DNA from: Lasiodiplodia sp. COLG20
Lineage: Eukaryota > Ascomycota > Dothideomycetes > Botryosphaeriales > Botryosphaeriaceae
Assembly (NCBI GenBank): GCA_009801085.1
Contig: VNWV01000012.1
Location: 248,001 to 312,000 of the forward strand
Length of the DNA stretch: 64,000 nucleotides
Reading direction: 5' to 3'
Part shown: positions 1-12,700 of the stretch, in pieces
Layout of the letters: each line of letters begins with the position of its first letter
Numbering within the stretch: the stretch's first letter is position 1
The notes under the pieces: model-generated
What the model saw: only the letters and a program-made list of their open reading frames with translations
The model's database searches: none
What the model was told of the DNA's origin: nothing
Program-made: the position numbers and the translations under genes

Positions 1-1748
1 TGAAGCATGTTCTAAGTGCAGTGTCGAAGCTTCGGTATGGAAGTAGCAGCCCGATGAACTACGGGCACGGCTATCCAGGTCGGCAGTTCTGCTCTACCGG
101 GCGCCATGATCTGCAACTTTAAGTCGTATGTTTGAACATCATGAAACGTGCGAAGAAGTCTGCGAATTGTCTTGGTACATTGCAAAGGCCTGAACGATAC
201 GAAGAATGTTTAGCTAGACCAAGGAAGTAACTTTCTCGGATCCATACCCACCGGGCTCTTTGGGGCCTCTAAGCTCCGCCTCAGCAAGATCATGGTTAAG
301 ATGAAGGCTTGATGTTCAAAAGAAGCTGCCTTTCACGCCGTTGCTTGGAAACGAGCAGTGTTGTGGCTGTCGCTTCTTGACGCCACACCCCGATCGAGCA
401 TTAACCGATAAAACCGATTCGATTACTGTTAAATCGCTTGACGCGTCGTGTGAGAAGCAGTTTGATCAATTTCCTTCACAAATCTCGGACATCTCGGACC
501 CGAGTGGTATATGTACAAAGTTTAGGCTAACGGCCACTGGCAATTCTACGGGCACTTATCACGGGAATCTTCTCGGAGGTGACTAAATCACGCTCGCAGG
601 ACCCTGTAGGTACCCAAATGGCACGCCTGGTCTCCGGTAAGCTACCCCGCATTATCGGAAATATCTCGAATTACCGCGCATCCAACGCACGTCCTCGACA
701 GCTTCTTCTCGGCTCTTGAGCTTTTCTTTGACTCATGGGCTTTAGTTTGAGACCGTAATTGCCGCAGCTTCGCTCTTGCGTGATATAGTAAGCACACGCT
801 TATATCAATAATCGTCGTGGACGGTGCGGAATTCCCCGGGGTCATGCGGCGGGCATGATGAATCCGGGGGTCTGTACACATGGGAAATGCCGTGTCCGTT
901 TTCGTGTTGGACGATCCGAGGCGCATTGATGCCTTTAGCGAGCGGTTGCGGCGGCCGGCTCGCTTGCATATCAGGGACTTACGCGCGTTCACCGTGGAAA
1001 AATAGAACTTTCTTTGGTTCCCTGAAAGTCAATCAGCTCCGTGCTGGACCGAGAACCAGGAAACCTTCTCATGGGTTTTAGTCATGGTCACTGCATATAT
1101 GTTCCCTCTGATATGTTTTGCACAGACCACATCTATATCCTGTTTGAGCGTTTCTATATTTTGCACGCATAGAAACCCAAAATTAGGGCTTGAGAAGGCC
1201 GTAGTAGGTTCGAGTAGAACTAGTACGCCTAACAAGTGCGTGTTTCAATCCTGAGATAACGAATATAGGTCTATTTTTAGCTGTGTATCATCGTTAGCAG
1301 CAGTTAGATTACATAAGAAATCAATTACACGCGATAGCTTGCTGGTTGTTAGTTATTGTATTCTGCAGTATGTCATTCAGTATACGTTTGTATTTGATTG
1401 TCATTGTTCTCGCCGTACTCTGTGGTATACCAGGCAAAATGTGAGCCCCTTCAGCCATAAGCGAATCTTCATTTTTTCCCTGCTTCACCTCTATCGCGCA
1501 ACTATTTCTTGAAACGCTGTATTCTATCCTCAACATTCTAGATGCCTAAGGACACGTAGTGTACTTTAGTTAAGGAGATTCAGTCCCGAGCCAAGCAAGC
1601 ATCCAACAATTCATAAACACTCATTACAAGTGATACTACTAGCATGCTATCAAATTCGTGTCACATCACGTCAATAGCACATACACAAATCGTTCTCAAA
1701 GCGTCGGAAAAAGAATCATCGACTCAGAGGCTTTAAAGTTCCTACACT

Positions 1749-1792
1749 AACGTAGGTGTTTTTTTTTTTAAAAAAAAAAATACACTTATGTT
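1749..1792. repeat. Poly-T/poly-A foldback with diverged arms
   Basis: About 11 T residues are followed directly by about 11 A residues. The flanks are inverted copies: the left arm reads AACGTAGGTGTT and the reverse complement of the right arm reads AACATAAGTGTA. Nine of 12 positions match and two of the three differences are G/A transitions. It could be two facing ends of decayed elements or simply a cruciform-prone AT tract. No coding function is suggested. Confidence 0.5.
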
Positions 1793-2400
1793 ACAACGCT
1801 ATATTACCTGTTTAAGAACACGATCAAGCAAACCTCTCAACCGTACTGAAAGAGTGAGGCGGTTGAATATGATCTGAGATCTCCATTTAACGTAATGGCT
1901 GTTTGATACTCTTGATATAATGGGCCCTACGGTTGTTCTGTTGACAAAGCGGCCTTTATAGGCTCAGAATTCGCAGGTATACTTGTTATAAGACATCCTT
2001 TCTCCGTCTTATTTGTTCAAGAGTTTCATTCCTATTCGATCTCTGATATTGCCTGCCTTAAATTTGACAGTCTAGAATATGACTACCCGCGCACTGAAGG
2101 AAGAAGAGAAATTCGCCACCTAGCAAGAGGAAAGTCTTTCAGTATTCTCGAGTCTAATATAATAAATCTGCCCGCAGCGCACCCCCGGATTGAATACTTA
2201 GTTCTTGGTTCGCGCTCATTTCCTTCCGGAAGATCATTCATATTCGAACGGAAACACATCTACATATTTCAGTAGGTCCAAAGGGCTAGAAGTAACGATT
2301 GTTCAGTGTCGAATCTACAATGGCCAAGCCGGACGCGTTATGCCAGCTTCCCAACTCCACGTGTAATGGCGATAGCACAAGAAACGGCAATGACGCTGTT

Positions 2401-2583
2401 ACGGACAGTATATTATTTGACCACACTACAATGAACCTCAACAGTTCGGTTCATTCCAGTTCTCTTTTACCCTAAAGAGGCCGATATTAACCAGTGTGGC
2501 GTAATAGGTAAGGCTAAAGCCTTTACATTATGAAACAACTTGTTGAGGTTCATTGTAGCGTGGTCAGATAATATACTGTCCGT
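2401..2583. mobile_element. MITE-like element with 43 bp terminal inverted repeats
   Basis: The left end (2401-2443) and the reverse complement of the right end (2541-2583) are both 43 bp and match at 41 positions. Both start ACGGACAGTATATTAT and end AACCTCAACA. The two mismatches are C/T (position 17) and G/A (position 25) transitions. The total length is 183 bp and the roughly 97 bp core has no coding potential, which fits a non-autonomous DNA transposon. A target-site duplication is not clear: TA on the left and TG on the right could be a mutated Tc1/mariner-type TA, but that is speculative. No transposase is in the window, so the parent family is unknown. Confidence 0.75.
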
Positions 2584-5570
2584 GGCAGACGCACCATGGT
2601 AGCCAGACCGAATCACTGAGGAGCTGATTTCCCTATGATCCACGCTCTATTTATGTGACTGCTAGTCTCTGAAACGTGGCATGAATTTCTGGCCAATTCT
2701 GTATATGTGGTTCGTTGAGAGAAAGTGCGTATTGGTGAGTAGTTACGGATTCGTCCATGACACTACAAAACTCCGAAAGCCCACGAGTGCCCTCACAAGG
2801 CAGGATTTAAACCATCAGACCTATCCATCTACCGAGCAATCAAGTGAACATGAGAGAGGCTGTGACCACTCAAAGTGTCAACCTAAAAATGCGGTGTTCA
2901 GTTGGTAGGTTATCATTCTCGTCTCGAGGACAAACTTCCAAGCCGGCAGGAAATCTTGAGATAAAGCCGATAATAGCGATGAAATTTTTCATTTAGTTGT
3001 TTCTTAGGATCACAAGTTTAACCGCAAGTCGCGGCAGACTCCAAAGAATTGTATTATAGTTTTAGCCGGAAACAAACAACCTGACGGTACACTCATGGGG
3101 CTCTGTCTTCGTAGAAATGGTTAAAAATTATCTAAGATGATTTGCAGAGATGCGAGAGTATCTGTTCATTTTGATGTTCTGGGTGATAAACAACATCCTC
3201 CTTTTTGACCTCCGCCGATAAAATCATTACTGATGGTATCGTATTTGATGTTATGGCGCAGGGATACTTCAATGGCATTCATCGCGATGTCTAGTAGAAA
3301 GCCTGCTATAGTCTGTGTACTTCGGTCCCTTGATAGCGGAGTTGAAAGGAGTCGTTGCAAGTGATGTCGCCAAAAATCACTCCTGGATCTCCTTCGCAGT
3401 GGGGCGAGCGGGTGGAGGCTCTAGTGAATGACTATCAGAGAGACTAGTGGTGAAGTGGTACGTGCAGCAGCCAACATTAATTGTTGCCGAGATGGCTGGC
3501 GGGAGGTAGTGGCTGATAAGACCATTCGCTGGTAATGGCGCACGGCAGTGTGGAGGCATCGACTTCCGAAAGATCCCTTTAAATCGCCGCTAAGTATTGG
3601 TAAGGTGTGGCGTAAGTGTGATGGACAATACTGTACATAGCCACCAATAAACTCCAAGCATGATCTACTTCTGTGTGGACTAGAGGGTGGAGCCGGGATC
3701 CCCCCTTTTCCACCCCCTAGAGCGACACAGCCCGAGGAAGACCTGCCGTCACTTCTAGCGCCCCGTGACATCACTGGAAGACGGCGGAAGGAGGATGCAA
3801 AAGAGCAAGAGCCTCGACTAGGTTCCAGACGGAAGTAGTGCCAACACATGTAGAGTGGTGACGTCATCGTTCACACATCTACTTACCATTTCCGGTAACC
3901 ACCACGAAAAGTCGACACCTGACTGGATAAGACTATCAGGGGGTCTGGATACTACAAACTTACTGAAAGTTTAGGGGAGTTGGGCAAGCACACAAATCCT
4001 AGGGATGAAGTCCATGAGATACGGTGAAGCGCCCTACTCGCAAGCATACTTTGCGCGAAATACAGGAATGCCATGTCAGCCCGTTCGTCTTACGGACAGG
4101 GCAAGAAAAGGAGGGTAAGGAAAAAAAAATATACTCTGAGAATGTCGGGATACGGGATGCTCAGCGTCATGCCCTTCACCAGCCATGTGTGTGGCGCACC
4201 ACGCCTTGGATAGCTTCCCACACGAATGATACCTCGAACGCCGAGAAACATCTTTACATGTGCCCTAAAAAAACATAGTAGTACAAAGCCCGCATTGTTT
4301 TTTCAGAGGGATATCACAGCCGAAGGCTAGCGTAAGAGTAGTAAGGCCCTAGGTGTAACTATGCCTCAGCTCTTTCTTACAAAAATAACATTTGTGGGTA
4401 TAAAGAATTCCACATTCTCGTTCGGACGATAGCTTCACCTTCCCATGACATGAGCAAAAAGCAAGTCCACGCGAGCCGTCAGCTGCAAGAGGGGACTGTA
4501 GCGTCGGGGAAATTGCATTGCACTCACTAGACACACGAGGACCGTGCTGAAAACGGCCAAAGTTCAAGTGGTGGGACACAGCATGCAGGATCCAGTGTCA
4601 CGCACCTGGACGGTTTCATGCGTTCTTATTCAGCTGCCTTGGCCCTGGAACAGCTGGCGACGTCAACGGTCCCTAAGGACGCGCAAGTCTCGGCAGGGTC
4701 AGGAACGCCACATCTGCGGGGGGCGATCGGCATGTTGCAAACCAGGGCAGCAAAAGGCTTGACAGTGGCTTCAGTCTTGGCAGAAGTTCGGCGGACACTA
4801 CCACTTCGATGTAAAAAACTCAAGAAAACCGCGACACCATCCTTCATGGCCCATTAGGTTGCTGGAAGCAAACACTTGTGGGATGGGGTCAGCTAACGAA
4901 CATTGTCGCCAGTCACTTTACGTTCCGATGGTCCGACACACAAAAGCGCGGAATGACGGCAAGGTCTCTGTCAAACGTGCTCTTTAACGGTCCGCGGGCA
5001 ACACGCAGAGGCTTGTTTCAGCGCGAGGATTGCATGATTGATTGACCCGCCAGACAGGTAAAGTTGCGAATTGGCTGTTGCGGGGTGGTCGGGTTTCGTA
5101 AGCTGCGTCAGACCGGAACAGGGTAAATATGCATTTCATGATTGGTATGCTGGTCTGTGTTGCAAGAATGTGCTCAAAACGAATGACGCGTTTTGTGCAA
5201 CAGAACCCTGCCTGCATTCTCGGGCATGATTATGTCTAGGTCTCGTCGCAGGCGTTTCGTGCAAACGGTCAAGTTGGTTTGAATGCTCCCTTTACTATGC
5301 TGCTGGAATTGCTAGGGTATTCTCTCCTCATGGCTCGAGGATTCCTAAAGCCGGCTTAGCGGTGCTTTCACAGTGACACGGTTCGACAGGCAGACGTAAG
5401 GACGTGAACTGTATTGCCGTGTAAATGCCTGACCCTATGTCACAATACCGGCAAGGAAACTCAGCCCAAATCCCTCACTCGCCCGTTTGATCCGAGAATT
5501 TTTGAGAGCAGGCAACCGTTTCAAAAAAGCAACACCGAGCACCCTTCCTTATCCCATCACAAGCTCCATT

Positions 5571-6308
5571 TTAACGGCTCTTGGCCGCAACCTTGGGAGC
5601 CGAACCCTTGGCACCCTGCTTGCTCTGGATCCTCTGGGTCTGGCCCTTGGCGGCGCCGGCGGCGTTCTTGGCCTTCTCAGCCTTCTTCTTGCTCTCAGAG
5701 GCGGCCTTCTTGTCCTTAGCGTCCTTGATGGCCTGCTGGCGGGCGGCGGCGCGGGCCTCGGGGCGCTGGGAGCGGCGCTCCTTGATCACATCGAGGGAAG
5801 CACCGACGATGGCGCGCTGGTGCTTGACGGTGCGGCGGGAGCGCTTCTTGGCAACCTCCTATAGTTATTCGATCACGCATTAGCCCCTGCCGGTACGTCC
5901 TGCGCAACCTCAAAGCTTCGATGTCGCCTCGCCCTCACATCCCTCGCCAATTGCGGTGCGAATCCGGTGTCGACTAACCTCAGAGATACCCTTCTTGTGC
6001 TGTCTCCTGTAGAGAGTGGTCCAGGCAATGCGGCGGGGGTTCTTGCGCTGGAGGAACAGGCTCTCGGACTTGCCGTTCTGGAAGCGGAAGATCTTGCTGT
6101 CGCCACGGACGTAGAGCTTGCCCTGTAATCGCAGATATCAGCGAATGTGTCTCGATGCGAGCGCGGCGTGGGTGGTGCCGCCACTCGTCGGCCCTGGGCG
6201 CGGTGGAAAAGTCGCGGACGGTCGACGCAGCGCTGGGCGCGGGGAAAAGCGACGCACCTTGCCAGGGTAGATCTTTTGGCCGCTGAAGGTGTCGTCGTAG
6301 GTCCGCAT
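5571..6308 (-). CDS. RPL24: 60S ribosomal protein L24 (eL24)
   Basis: Structural protein of the large cytosolic ribosomal subunit, sitting at the subunit interface. Three exons were reconstructed: 6258-6308, 5979-6122 and 5571-5858, giving 160 residues (family about 155-160). The N-terminus [17 protein letters not shown] is followed by the eL24 core with [19 protein letters not shown] and [10 protein letters not shown], then [12 protein letters not shown] and [16 protein letters not shown]. The C-terminal third is a Lys/Ala/Gln-rich tail. Introns are 135 bp (GTGCGT...CAG) and 120 bp (GTTAGT...TAG), both phase 0. The ATG at 6308 is the only one that yields the conserved first exon. Early introns are usual for fungal ribosomal protein genes. 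The downstream exon alone lacks an ATG, so single-frame ORF calls would miss the N-terminus. Confidence 0.96.
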
Positions 6309-6844
6309 GTTGACGGTTGTGCGATGATGCGGTACCCGTGGAGTCGCTGTGTCGTTAGTTCTCGATGTCGTCGGCGACCAGGTGTGCTAGAATTTGGGTA
6401 AGCGGACGTTTGTGCGGCGGAGGAACATCGGCCCGTCATCTGATTGGCGCGCCTTCCGCACTCCTCTTCGCGAGGCCTTGGCGGCCGATCATCAACCTCA
6501 CCTCCTTCTCTCGCACTGCTCCGTCTCCCATCACTGTCGTGTAAGATTCCGGAATCCGCCAATTATTTTTGCAAAACAGCAGCCTCACAACATATGCTTC
6601 AAGTGCGTAGTTAAGGCTAATTTTTTTTTTTGATTATCTACCGTATTTCGTTATCCTAAGTCTTTAAAAGGGGCGCCCTATTGACGCGCATGTAACAACC
6701 TTGTTGTTACTTGGAAACCCCAGAAATTCGTCTTTATCTTTCTTTCATACTCGTCATTCGAACCAACATGAGATGTTCATCCCTCACTTTCGTCTCAATT
6801 CAAGAACCCAATCCCAATCTCTGATCGTGTGTACTCCCAATCAT
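6309..6844. other. Intergenic, 5' region of RPL24
   Basis: This 536 bp gap lies between the RPL24 start codon and the 3' end of the Cys-rich gene, both on the minus strand. It should carry the RPL24 promoter and the neighbour's 3' UTR. A poly-T run at about 6622-6631 is the only obvious landmark. If the last intron of the Cys-rich gene is retained, the coding part of that gene extends down to 6795. Confidence 0.5.
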
Positions 6845-7817
6845 TCAGAGTTTCTCGATCAAGAAGAGAGCGCTCGCCTCGACCAAGTGACCGTGGAAGC
6901 CTAGAGAAGCGCATCAACTTGCCATCAAGAATGCAGTAAAATTCAAACTTACGCTCCATCGGCTTTGCCCTCAGCTCCCTCAGGTGCGGCGTGCACATGT
7001 TGACTCCAAGCTTCGTCTGGCAGCGCACACAGCCCTCCACCACACACCACTCCTCGCCTCTGCACCTGCTTCCGCAAGTATGGCACAGCATGTAGCCACA
7101 ATCCTCGCAGATGTTGTCCACCTCCATCTTCTCGCAGCACTCCCACAGCTGGTTGTCGGACGCGCGGCTACTGGCTGGGCGCCAGCATTTCAGAACGTCC
7201 GTCTTGGTCGCATAGGTCTTCTTCCGGACGCGAATGTGCTGCGGCCGGAAGGCGGGGTGTGACTTGATGTCGGGCTCGGGCAGGGCACGTGCGCGTAGAG
7301 CGAGGATGCGTGCCTTCTCGCGGACGGCTGGAGGAGTCCTGTTGTTGTAGTTCTGAACCGGAGTGCTTTCCTTTTTTATGATTTGCTGCGGTGGAGTCTG
7401 TGGCGGAGTCGCCAGCTGCATCGGAGATTCCTGGGTCGGAGTGGAGGGCTCGGAGGCTGGAAGAGGCTCCTCCTTGAAGGTGGTCTTTGCGGACTTCTTG
7501 ATCGAGAAGTCTTTCGTGATCTTCTGCTTCCATTCCTGGAATTCCGACAGCCTTTTCTCCATGTAACTGTCACCGGAAGCAGAGGACCGAGTTGATGAGC
7601 GCCGAAGCGAGGTGTCGTTCTGAGGAAGCTCCGGCGATGGTGCTGACGGAATTGGCTGCTCCAACCAAGTCTTCCGCGACGTTGCTGGCGAAATTGGCTG
7701 CTCCGACGAAGTCTTCCGCGACGGTGACGTCTTCCGCGGCGGCGATATCTTTGGCGCCGTCGCTGCCTTCTGTTTGGCTGCCCACGAACGGGCGAAGGTT
7801 ATGCCAAGGCCGTCCAT
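6845..7817 (-). CDS. Hypothetical protein with C-terminal Cys-rich, probably zinc-binding domain
   Basis: Family not recognised. The N-terminal 150 residues are Pro/Ser/Thr-rich and look disordered, with repeats around RKTSPSRKTSSEQPIS and EQPIPSAPSPE. A basic stretch (HIRVRKKTYATKTDVLKCW) precedes a compact Cys cluster at about residues 226-275: CCEKM, CEDCGYMLCHTCGSRC and CVVEGCVRC. The CxxC spacing suggests two zinc sites. A canonical 52 bp intron (GTAAGT at 6952, CTAG at 6901) interrupts the 3' end. Splicing gives 306 residues ending at 6845. Reading through stays open for 340 residues to 6795. The spliced form is preferred on splice-site quality. It lies 831 bp from UBC13 and 537 bp from RPL24, same strand. 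Function unknown; a DNA- or protein-binding role is possible. Confidence 0.75.
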
Positions 7818-8648
7818 GCTGAGCGAAAGCCGTGGATGAGGCGGTCTTTCGGCCGGGCGCTTGGGGTTGTTGCGCGTCAGGTGCAGAGCTGTGGTTGTAG
7901 TGGGAGGTGGTGTCGCTTAAAAGAGAGGCAAGGTGCAAGATGGGAGGTGCTCTATCACCGGTCGCGGAAAGGTCACGGAAACGGCAAGTGCAGAATGCTA
8001 CGCATTGGTGATTGAGTTAACCTCCACAGTCCAGCGCAGGAATCCCCCTAATTTAAAAAGCAATCCTTTCCTATAGAGCACGTGCCCAATCATCTGCATT
8101 CGATAGCTACCTATAGCGCGGATAGCAGACCAATTAATTAAAGTCGCCGAGGGCCAAGAAACTCCGTTTTTAGGGGAGCCGCATGCCTCAAACTTGACGT
8201 AACCTACCGAGCGCTTGGTCGAAAGACCAAAGTGTTACTGTATGGTAAGTGAATGTACAACCGAACTATTGATTCTTGGCCATACGATCGGCCTTCGAAC
8301 CTCGCCTTGTAGTCAAAGCGCGGCGATGCCAATGAAAAAGTTCTTAATTTGTGGTAACTGTCACACTTGTTCGTAACGCTTGAAAGAAATACCTGACCTC
8401 CTTCATTCACGAACATCGCCTTCATCTATCGAACAGCAGCGCAGGTCCGCTGCAAGGGAATCTCGGTCGAGCAAACTATACCCGTAAACGCCGTGTATAG
8501 CCTATCGGGAAGAGGATGCTTCTATAATCAACCGTTATCCATCACTCATCAACATTGGTAAGCCCGCTCTCTGCCAGCTAAATGTACTCTGGCCACTCAG
8601 TTGTCTCCCAAACTTTTGGTCCGCACCACGCCTCGTTCATTGGAGCGC
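7818..8648. other. Intergenic region
   Basis: 831 bp between the start of the Cys-rich gene and the stop of UBC13. It should hold the former's promoter and the latter's 3' UTR. No further coding or RNA feature is recognised. Confidence 0.5.
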
Positions 8649-9364
<716 letters not shown>

Positions 9365-9724
9365 GACAAACGATCGAGTCGCGATGTGGTGGTGACTGCG
9401 GCAGATGCGGCGGCAAAAGGATGTTTGAGGGGCGTTGGGCACGCTGCAGCGAGCGTCGCGTGGTGGCGGGGGGATAGCGCTGGAAAAGTGTGCGTGGGCG
9501 AGGTCTTGGGAGGGGCTCTTGGGCGTTTGCTGCTCTTTGGCAGGGCTGCGGCTCGTCATCAGCCAACACCCCACGTCCACCGAGCTCGGCACTTCCCGCC
9601 TTGCATCACCCGCGGCCGCCAACGAACTGAGATCGCGCCCGCTGCCCATCGCACATCTCCCGCCCTCCGCACCCACCTATGCCCCAGCCCGCTGCGCTCC
9701 CGCAATTGGGTGTGGCACCGCGCC
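9365..9724. promoter_or_regulatory. Divergent promoter region, UBC13 / MTC5-like
   Basis: 360 bp lie between the two start codons, which face away from each other, so this segment must hold both promoters and both 5' UTRs. No clear TATA box is seen. The open frame of the MTC5-like gene continues upstream across it to 9266, but that extension runs antisense over the first UBC13 exon and has no family similarity, so it is not taken as coding. Confidence 0.55.
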
Positions 9725-12700
9725 ATGCACCCGCACGGCGATAGCTCACCCTTCGACAGCCCTACCTTTGGCCGCGATGCGTCCATCCGCGTCGACGAGC
9801 CCGTCGGCTCCGCGTCCATTTCGCCCAGCAGCCGCGACATCGTGCTCGCGTCGCGGGAGGGGCTGCACATCATAGATCTTGACAATCCCTACTCGCCGCC
9901 CCGCCATCTCGCCCATCGCACCCTGTGGGAGGTCGCCGACGTGCAATGGTCTCCCTTCGCCAGCCACGACGGCCTGGTCGCCAGCACATCGAACCAGAAA
10001 GCCTTGATCTGGGACCTGAACCATGCCAACCATCCGCCGCTCACCCTCCATGCTCATTCGCGTGCCATCACCGATATCAATCTCTCCGCACACCATCCAG
10101 ACATCCTCGCCACCTGTGCTGTCGATACCTTTGTGCATAAGTGGGACCTGCGTACTCCAGACAGGCCTGTTTTTTCGTACGCGCAATGGGACGGAGGCGC
10201 TGCGCAGGTCAAGTGGAACAGGCAGGATCCTCATATTCTGGCCTCAGCCCATGACAAGTTGCTCTGCATCTGGGATGAGCGCAAGGGTGTGGAGCCTCTT
10301 CGCACGATTGAAGCCCATAGGAGTAAGATTTACGGCGTGGATTGGAACCGCATGCGCCAGGGCGGGGTTTTGACGTGCTCGCTGGATGGCTCCATCAAGT
10401 TCTGGGATTACACTCGCGACGAAGATGAGATGCTGGAGCGCGTCATCAGGACGCCCTTTGGCGTATGGCGAGCACGGCACACGCCTTTTGGATGGGGTGC
10501 GCTCGCCATGCCTCAACGAGGTGATTTTGATTTGCATCTCTACGACAGGCGGCTGCGTGACGGTGTCAAGCGGGATGCTAAAGTGCCTCCAGTCCACACT
10601 TTCAAAGGCCACAATGGTCAAGTCAAAGAATTCCTTTGGAGAACGCGCGGCGATGTTACGGATGATGGCTACGATCAACGTGAATTTCAACTCGTATCGT
10701 GGGGCAGTGACCGCCAGCTGAATCTGTATCGCATCGACTCATCTATCCTTGGGTCCGTCGGATACAAAAAGGGTGAGCATACGCGCAAGAAGCTATTCAT
10801 GACGCGGCAAGGTGCTCTATACAAGACTTTTCATGACGAAGCTCCTGTCTTATCCCCAAAAACGAAGGTGGCCGACCAGCAGCAGGCCCATCCTTTTACT
10901 GCACCCAGCCAACTGAGTGCTCTCTTCCAGTCTGCCGGCATGAGTAAACCCAGCCTACCTTATGCCCAAACTGCGTTCCAAGGACCTGGTGCCAGCGCAC
11001 GGGATCGCGGTCTAACGTCAATGCAAGCTCGCGGGCTGACGACTATGCAAGCTCGCACTCGCGAAAAGAAGACCGTCGACAAGCTCACTTGGATGCAGGG
11101 AGTCAAGATTGGCGGACGCGATGGCCAATTCAACCGGCACGGTTCCAGACCAGATGTGTTGTCACCAGACCAGCAGCTACTATGGGATTCGCCCGAGAGC
11201 CTCGGGGACGAAATCACGCATGTGGGCAGCAAGTTCAAGAAAGTCAAATTTGAAGAGGTTGAAATACCTCGCCGGACAGCAACTGTCACGCTAAACGGTC
11301 CTTGGGGCGAGAATGAGGCTCCAGTCTTCATGAGAATCAGCATACGTTTCCCACCTGATTACCCTGTCTCAGCAACTCCTCACTGTAGCATCGAGAAAAC
11401 GACTTCATACATCTCGGAATCTACAATCTCGAAACTGGACAGCGAGATCAAGGCGCTCGCCGAAGTGTATAAGAATCGCAAGAGAGGCTCTTTGGACGCC
11501 ATCATCAGCTACCTTCTCGGAGAACGGGGCCTCGAGGAGAGCATCAGCTGGCTTTCGGACGGTGCTCTCACTGATAGTGGTGTCACACAGGACGAAGAGA
11601 GCTCCAGTGACGAAGAAGACGAAGTGGGTGCAGATTTTGCAACCCCCGCCATGGAGATGAGTGGCACGGACATTCTTGGGCCCCTCAATGCAAACGCCAA
11701 CGTTCCTCTCCCACGGCAATGTGGTGCCGTCTGGTCAAGAGACGGTCGTCTCATCACCTTCTTCCCACCCAAGCCTGAACCAAAGCCTATGTTCTCGAAC
11801 CTCGAGGCTCTGAGGAACGACAGTCGCACGTATAAGAGCAAGAGGATATTCGAGATGCTGGGTCAATTGAACAAAGAATCACCCGACCCTGGCAGGAAAT
11901 CCTCTTCGGCCGTGGACAATCCAGAAGACAGTGATTCCCAGGGTTCGTGGGAAACTTCATCCAGCTCTTCTTCGGGCTCACCTGTACGCGGAGGCCTCTC
12001 CGGAATAGCACCACCAGTCGCATGGCGAGGTGGGCCGTTGAAGTTCCAGCGGTCTTCGCAACACTCTAGCGCTGGCTACGAAGTGAAGCCTATTGCCCCT
12101 AAGCCCAAGTCCATCATCACCATACGCAATCTGGAAGATCTGCTTCCTGCGAAGAGGGAACTCGCCGAAAGATATGAAATCTTTGGTGAAGCCTCCGACG
12201 TTTGTTCACACAACGCTGCGGTGGCGACAGACTGCGGCTACTCTGAGCTGGCCGATATCTGGAATCTAGTCGGACTAATCCTTGCGGATCAGGTTCCGCT
12301 AGAAGTCATGCAGCAGAGCTACCGTCGCGAGCCAATTCTAGTAGTGGCGAAAAGAACAGCGGTCCAGATTCGCAAGAAAGATAGTGGCCTTGACCTCAGT
12401 TTTGATGAACCCGAAGCTATTGCGAAACCGAAACTGAAGAGTCGTGTCAAGTGGGGCTATCATCCGTTTGGCCAGGTGTTAGTGCAACGGCTTTTTGAGC
12501 ACTTTGAGAAGCTTGCAGACAGTCAGATGTTAGCTATGCTCTCATGCATGTTTCACGAACCAGCCGCGAGCGAGGGGGTTACTACTGGAATGATGATGCG
12601 CAATCCCCACGCGGACTTACATCTCTCCATGAGAACCCCTGCCTTTTCTTTGGATTACTTCCCGTCCAGAGAGGTCGCTGCGAGCCTGTTCAAACCACAG

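Larger units (their letters stand above)
1..5570. other. Gene-free, AT-richer left flank
   Basis: No open frame here resembles a known family, and none carries convincing exon/intron structure; the longest frames are under 150 codons with erratic composition. The stretch is visibly richer in A/T than the rest of the window and holds two repeat structures (foldback at 1749-1792, MITE-like element at 2401-2583). Their arms differ by G/A or C/T transitions, as repeat-induced point mutation would leave. It is probably degenerate repeat or intergenic DNA beside the housekeeping block. This is a judgement by eye; no composition statistics were computed. Confidence 0.6.

Noticed and set aside
2765..2850. 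tRNA-like A-box and B-box motifs on the minus strand (GGTTTAAATCC preceded by GCTCGGTAGATGG)
   Set aside because: The two boxes are too close together and no acceptor or anticodon stem can be folded. At most it is a decayed tRNA-derived repeat.
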